Shown here one piece after another: positions 6,376-8,894 of a DNA stretch of 8,894 nt; within the stretch, counting starts at the first letter, position 1; each line of letters starts with the position of its first letter. This DNA is from CAYSZB01 sp964435475. Its GTDB lineage: Bacteria; Chloroflexota; Anaerolineae; Anaerolineales; Anaerolineaceae. The translations under genes were made by a program, and so were the position numbers. The notes under the pieces are model-generated. The model had not been told where the DNA came from. It worked only from the letters and a program-made list of their open reading frames with translations, and made no database searches. The stretch is from NCBI GenBank assembly GCA_964435475.1, contig CAYSZB010000082.1, positions 1 to 8,894 of the forward strand, in the 5' to 3' direction.

Positions 6376-7326
6376 ATGGCGCTCATTGACCTTTCAGCAA
6401 GCGAATTGATTGCGCGCATCAGGCGCAAGGAGATAAAGGCCACTGAAGTGCTGGATTCAGCGCTCGAGCGCATCCAGGCGGTGGATGGTCGGCCTGGCAG
6501 CCTGGATGGCTTGCCTGTCACCGCTGAAGACGAAAAGAAAGTGCATGCTTTCATTACCCTGACAGACGATCTTGCCCGCCAGCAAGCCCTGGAAGTGGAC
6601 CGCAAGATCGCCTATGGCGAGGATCCAGGCTTGTTGGCCGGTGTGCCGGTTACCATCAAGGACATCTTCTGCATGGATGGCGTGCTTTCCACTGCCGCCT
6701 CGCGCATCCTTGCCAATTTCAAAGCGCCTTACACTGCGACCAGCGTGGCACGTCTTCAAGATGCAGGCGCCGTGGTGCTTGGCAAGGTCAACCTGGACGA
6801 ATTTACCTACGGCTCTTCCAGCGAATCCAGTGCCTTCCAACCCAGCCCNNNNNNNNNNNNNNNNNNNNNNNNNNNNNNNNNNNNNNNNNNNNNNNNNNNN
6901 NNNNNNNNNNNNNNNNNNNNNNNNNNNNNNNNNNNNNNNNNNNNNNNNGAGCAGTATTATCACCGGGCATTGAAAGTGCGCAGCATGATCCGCAGCGATT
7001 TTGACCGCATTTTTGACCCGGATGGCTTGTACCGCCTGGATGCCTTGCTGACGCCCACCACACCGACCACCGCGTTTCATATAAATGAACTCTACGGGGA
7101 TTCGGTCCTCATGCAGTATGCCGACCAGTTGACCGTGCCTGCCAACCATGCCGGCATTCCCGGGATATCCATCCCGGCTGGCTTTGACGCGCAGGGTTTG
7201 CCCATCGGCATCCAGTTCCTGTGCAATGATTTCCGTGAAGACCTGATGTTCAGGACTGCCCATGCCTATGAGCAGGCAACACTGGATGCGGATTGGCGCA
7301 AGTTACAACCCCAGGTGCTGCGCTGA
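6376..7326 (+). CDS. gatA: Asp-tRNA(Asn)/Glu-tRNA(Gln) amidotransferase subunit A (amidase), interrupted by an assembly gap
   Basis: GatA is the glutaminase of the complex: it releases ammonia from glutamine and passes it to GatB. The N-terminal 157 residues include LAGVPVTIKDIF, with K95 as the lysine of the amidase Ser-cisSer-Lys triad, and the NLDEFTYGSSSESSAF segment. After the gap come the C-terminal landmarks YYHRALKVRSMIRSDF, LLTPTTPTTAF, VPANHAGIPGISIPAGF and GLPIGIQFL. The visible part is 282 residues against about 485 for the family, so about 200 residues are hidden. These include the glycine- and serine-rich amidase signature with both catalytic serines. The frame is consistent across the 100-N gap by chance; the true gap should be near 600 bases. 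The ATG lies 2 bases after gatC, with GAGG nine bases upstream. Confidence 0.95.
   Translation: MALIDLSASELIARIRRKEIKATEVLDSALERIQAVDGRPGSLDGLPVTAEDEKKVHAFITLTDDLARQQALEVDRKIAYGEDPGLLAGVPVTIKDIFCMDGVLSTAASRILANFKAPYTATSVARLQDAGAVVLGKVNLDEFTYGSSSESSAFQPSXXXXXXXXXXXXXXXXXXXXXXXXXXXXXXXXXXEQYYHRALKVRSMIRSDFDRIFDPDGLYRLDALLTPTTPTTAFHINELYGDSVLMQYADQLTVPANHAGIPGISIPAGFDAQGLPIGIQFLCNDFREDLMFRTAHAYEQATLDADWRKLQPQVLR
6849..6948. other. gatA: Scaffold gap (100 N) inside gatA
   Basis: There are exactly 100 N. Compared with the normal GatA length about 200 codons are missing, so the real gap is likely about 600 bases with a remainder of 1 when divided by three. Order and strand of the flanks agree with one intact gatA. 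Confidence 0.97.
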
Positions 7327-7343
7327 GACGGGAGAAAGAGAAA

Positions 7344-8783
7344 ATGACACAATACGAAGCCGTGATCGGGCTGGAAACCCATATCCAGCTCAATACCAGG
7401 ACCAAGATCTTTTGCCCATGCAAAGCAGATTCATGGGGCGACCCGCCCAACAGTAACATCTGCCCGGTTTGTTCCGGGCTGCCGGGGGTGCTGCCCGTCT
7501 TGAACCGGGCGGTGGTTGAAAAGGCTGTCATCCTGGCGGCAGCCATGCATGCCGAAGTGAACCTCGTTTCGCATTTTGACCGCAAGAATTACTTCTACCC
7601 GGATCTACCCAAAGGCTACCAGATCACCCAGTACGATGAACCGATCGGCAAGGGCGGATACATGGACCTTTCAGTGCCGGGTGGGTCTGCCCGCAGGGTG
7701 CGCATCCATAAGCTGCACCTCGAGGAAGACGCCGGCAAGACCAAGAATGTGCATGGTCAGCGCTTGATCGATTTCAACCGCTGTGGCGTGCCCCTGATAG
7801 AAATGGTTACCGAGCCTGACATGCATAGTGCAGATGAGGCCGCCCAGTATCTCCTTCAACTCCGCCAGCTGTTGCGCTGGCTGGGCGTCTCGGAAGCGGA
7901 TATGGAAAAAGGCCACCTGCGCTGCGATGGCAACGTCTCCATCCGTGAAAAGGGCAGCACAGTGCTGAACACCAAGACCGAGATCAAGAACGTCAACTCG
8001 ATCGAGGCACTGCGCAATGCGATCAACAACGAGATCGATCGCCAGATCAAGGAAGTGAGTGCCGGCGGCCGGGTAAAAGCTTGGACTTTGGATTGGGACG
8101 ATGAGACCCAGACCCTGAAGATGATGCGCTCCAAGGAAACTGAAGCGGACTACCGTTACTTCCGTGAGCCCGACCTCTTGCCCCTGGTTCTGGATAAAGG
8201 CTGGGTCAAAGGACTGATCGAAAGCCTCCCTGAGCTGCCCCTGGCAAGGCGCGATCGCTTCATCTCTGAATATGGGTTGCCGCTTTATGACGCTGACATC
8301 CTGACAGGCGAGCGGTCGCTCTCAGATTACTTTGAAGAAACGCTCAGGCAGTATGGCGGCGATCCGAAGGTCGTTTCGAACTGGATGATGAACGAGGTTT
8401 TGCGCATGCTGAATGACCTCGGCGTCACGGTGGATGGGTTAAAGCTCAGGCCGCCACACCTGGCATCGATCATGTGCATGATTGATGAGAAAAAGATCAA
8501 CGCCCCCACCGGCAAGGCATTGGTGAAGAAGGTGCAGGCCAGTGGGCAAACCCCTGAGGTGATCGTCCAGGCAGAGGGACTGGGCCTGGTGAGTGATGAT
8601 GCCGCCCTGCGGGAAACCTGCCAGGCGGTTGTCACGGAAAATCCGGTCGAGGTGAAGAGCTTCCAGGAAGGCAAGGAAAGCCTGATCGGCTGGTTCCTGG
8701 GTCAGGTCATGCGCCGCACGGGTGGCAAGGCGGACCCGGGGATGACGCGCTCGATATTGTTGGATCTGTTGAAAGGCGGTTGA
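7344..8783 (+). CDS. gatB: Asp-tRNA(Asn)/Glu-tRNA(Gln) amidotransferase subunit B
   Basis: GatB binds the misacylated tRNA, activates the side-chain carboxylate with ATP and amidates it with ammonia from GatA. The 479-residue length is typical. Motifs in order: YEAVIGLETHIQLNT (4-18), a four-cysteine set C24, C26, C40 and C43 as in zinc-containing GatB proteins, PGVLPVLN, RKNYFYPDLPKGYQITQYD, HLEEDAGK, DFNRCGVPLIEMVTEPD, RCDGNVSI, KTEIKNVNSIEALR, and ETEADYRYFREPDLLP. The C-terminal part (from about residue 330) is the helical tRNA-binding and YqeY-like tail. The ATG at 7344 is preferred over an upstream in-frame ATG at 7293, because GGGAG lies 9 bases before it and the family starts here; this leaves a 17-base spacer after gatA. 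The presence of GatCAB suggests that direct glutaminyl- and/or asparaginyl-tRNA synthesis is missing in this organism (inference). Confidence 0.97.
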   Translation: MTQYEAVIGLETHIQLNTRTKIFCPCKADSWGDPPNSNICPVCSGLPGVLPVLNRAVVEKAVILAAAMHAEVNLVSHFDRKNYFYPDLPKGYQITQYDEPIGKGGYMDLSVPGGSARRVRIHKLHLEEDAGKTKNVHGQRLIDFNRCGVPLIEMVTEPDMHSADEAAQYLLQLRQLLRWLGVSEADMEKGHLRCDGNVSIREKGSTVLNTKTEIKNVNSIEALRNAINNEIDRQIKEVSAGGRVKAWTLDWDDETQTLKMMRSKETEADYRYFREPDLLPLVLDKGWVKGLIESLPELPLARRDRFISEYGLPLYDADILTGERSLSDYFEETLRQYGGDPKVVSNWMMNEVLRMLNDLGVTVDGLKLRPPHLASIMCMIDEKKINAPTGKALVKKVQASGQTPEVIVQAEGLGLVSDDAALRETCQAVVTENPVEVKSFQEGKESLIGWFLGQVMRRTGGKADPGMTRSILLDLLKGG

Positions 8784-8798
8784 CCCCCTTTTGGGGGT
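8783..8798 (+). repeat. Short GC hairpin directly after gatB
   Basis: A 6-bp stem (8783-8788 with 8793-8798) with a TTTT loop begins in the gatB stop codon. No T run follows it, so it is not a standard rho-independent terminator. It may slow 3' decay of the gatCAB message. It is flanked by an exact direct repeat GGTTGACC (8778-8785 and 8796-8803). Confidence 0.45.
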
Positions 8799-8826
8799 TG
8801 ACCGTAAAGAATGATTCGTATAAAAT
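8798..8826 (+). promoter_or_regulatory. Sigma-70-type promoter of tRNA-Gly
   Basis: A -35 hexamer TTGACC (8798-8803, five of six consensus) is separated by exactly 17 bases from a -10 hexamer TAAAAT (8821-8826). The predicted start near 8833 gives an 8-base leader before the tRNA. This is the best complete two-box promoter in the window, and it suggests the tRNA is expressed independently of gatCAB. Confidence 0.7.
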
Positions 8827-8840
8827 AACTCTCTCAAAGC

Positions 8841-8894
8841 GCGGGCGTCGCCAAGTGGTAAGGCATTAGCCTTCCAAGCTAACATTCGCCGGTT
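8841..8894 (+). tRNA. tRNA-Gly (anticodon UCC), 3' end beyond window
   Basis: The 5' acceptor strand GCGGGCG is followed by T at position 8 and a D arm with a GCC/GGC stem and the GG of the loop. A perfect 5-bp anticodon stem (8866-8870 with 8878-8882) encloses loop CTTCCAA, with anticodon TCC at 8873-8875. A five-base variable region and the first strand of the T stem (8888-8892) follow. The window ends inside the T loop, so the 3' acceptor strand cannot be checked. This tRNA reads GGA and GGG, and by wobble possibly other glycine codons. Confidence 0.95.

Noticed and set aside
6457..7263. A 268-codon minus-strand frame across gatA
   Set aside because: It runs through the N gap and lies opposite conserved GatA motifs, so it is a shadow made longer by the unknown bases.
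7293..7343. An earlier in-frame start for gatB inside the end of gatA
   Set aside because: The family start pattern begins after ATG 7344, which has GGGAG at good spacing; the extra 17 residues would be the re-read end of gatA.
7354..7400. ETHIQL in GatB instead of the more common EVHVQL as an unusual active-site change
   Set aside because: ETH variants occur in cyanobacterial and plant-type GatB proteins as I recall them, and the acidic and histidine residues are kept, so this is normal variation.
8783..8798. Rho-independent terminator after gatB
   Set aside because: The stem is only 6 bp and no T run follows, so it is listed as a hairpin only.
1..8894. CRISPR arrays, insertion sequences, phage genes, toxin-antitoxin pairs or defence genes
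   Set aside because: I saw no regularly spaced repeats, transposase motifs, terminal inverted repeats or defence-type domains on either strand.

Overview
The window looks like chromosomal DNA of a bacterium, most likely an uncultured member of the Chloroflexota (Anaerolineae-like). That placement rests on three soft points: the style of the GatCAB proteins, a tiny membrane protein with an Asn-Pro-Phe-rich tail, and polymer-glycosylation membrane proteins of a type common in that group. No marker gene fixes the taxonomy. Two runs of exactly 100 N (4043-4142 and 6849-6948) are scaffold-gap placeholders, so this is probably a draft or metagenome-assembled genome.

Left part, 1-2376: two divergent cell-surface genes. 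A large multi-membrane protein resembling the DUF6056 / GT-C type runs leftward off the window edge. A family 2 glycosyltransferase runs rightward. The roughly 150 bases between them are AT-rich and carry an extended -10 box for each direction. The rightward box places the predicted transcription start on the A of the ATG.

Middle, 2378-5702: a 13-bp perfect hairpin with T runs on both sides separates the rightward glycosyltransferase from two leftward genes. The first is a family 39-like GT-C glycosyltransferase with a C-terminal beta-sandwich-like domain, interrupted by the first gap. Behind it lies a pyridoxal-phosphate enzyme of the 2-amino-3-ketobutyrate CoA ligase (glycine C-acetyltransferase) type, with its own -10 box and a strong ribosome binding site.

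Right part, 5796-8894: a rightward operon of a 41-residue membrane protein, gatC, gatA (interrupted by the second gap) and gatB. GatCAB converts misacylated Glu-tRNA(Gln) and/or Asp-tRNA(Asn) to the correct aminoacyl-tRNA in the cytoplasm. A tRNA-Gly(UCC) with its own promoter follows and is cut by the window end.

Functionally, a polysaccharide or glycoprotein assembly group (1-2376 and 3644-5702) flanks an amino-acid enzyme and sits next to translation housekeeping genes. I did not find a convincing new system. The most useful observations are the leaderless-style promoters, the corrected gene model across the first gap, the missing middle of gatA, and the unannotated small membrane protein in front of gatC.
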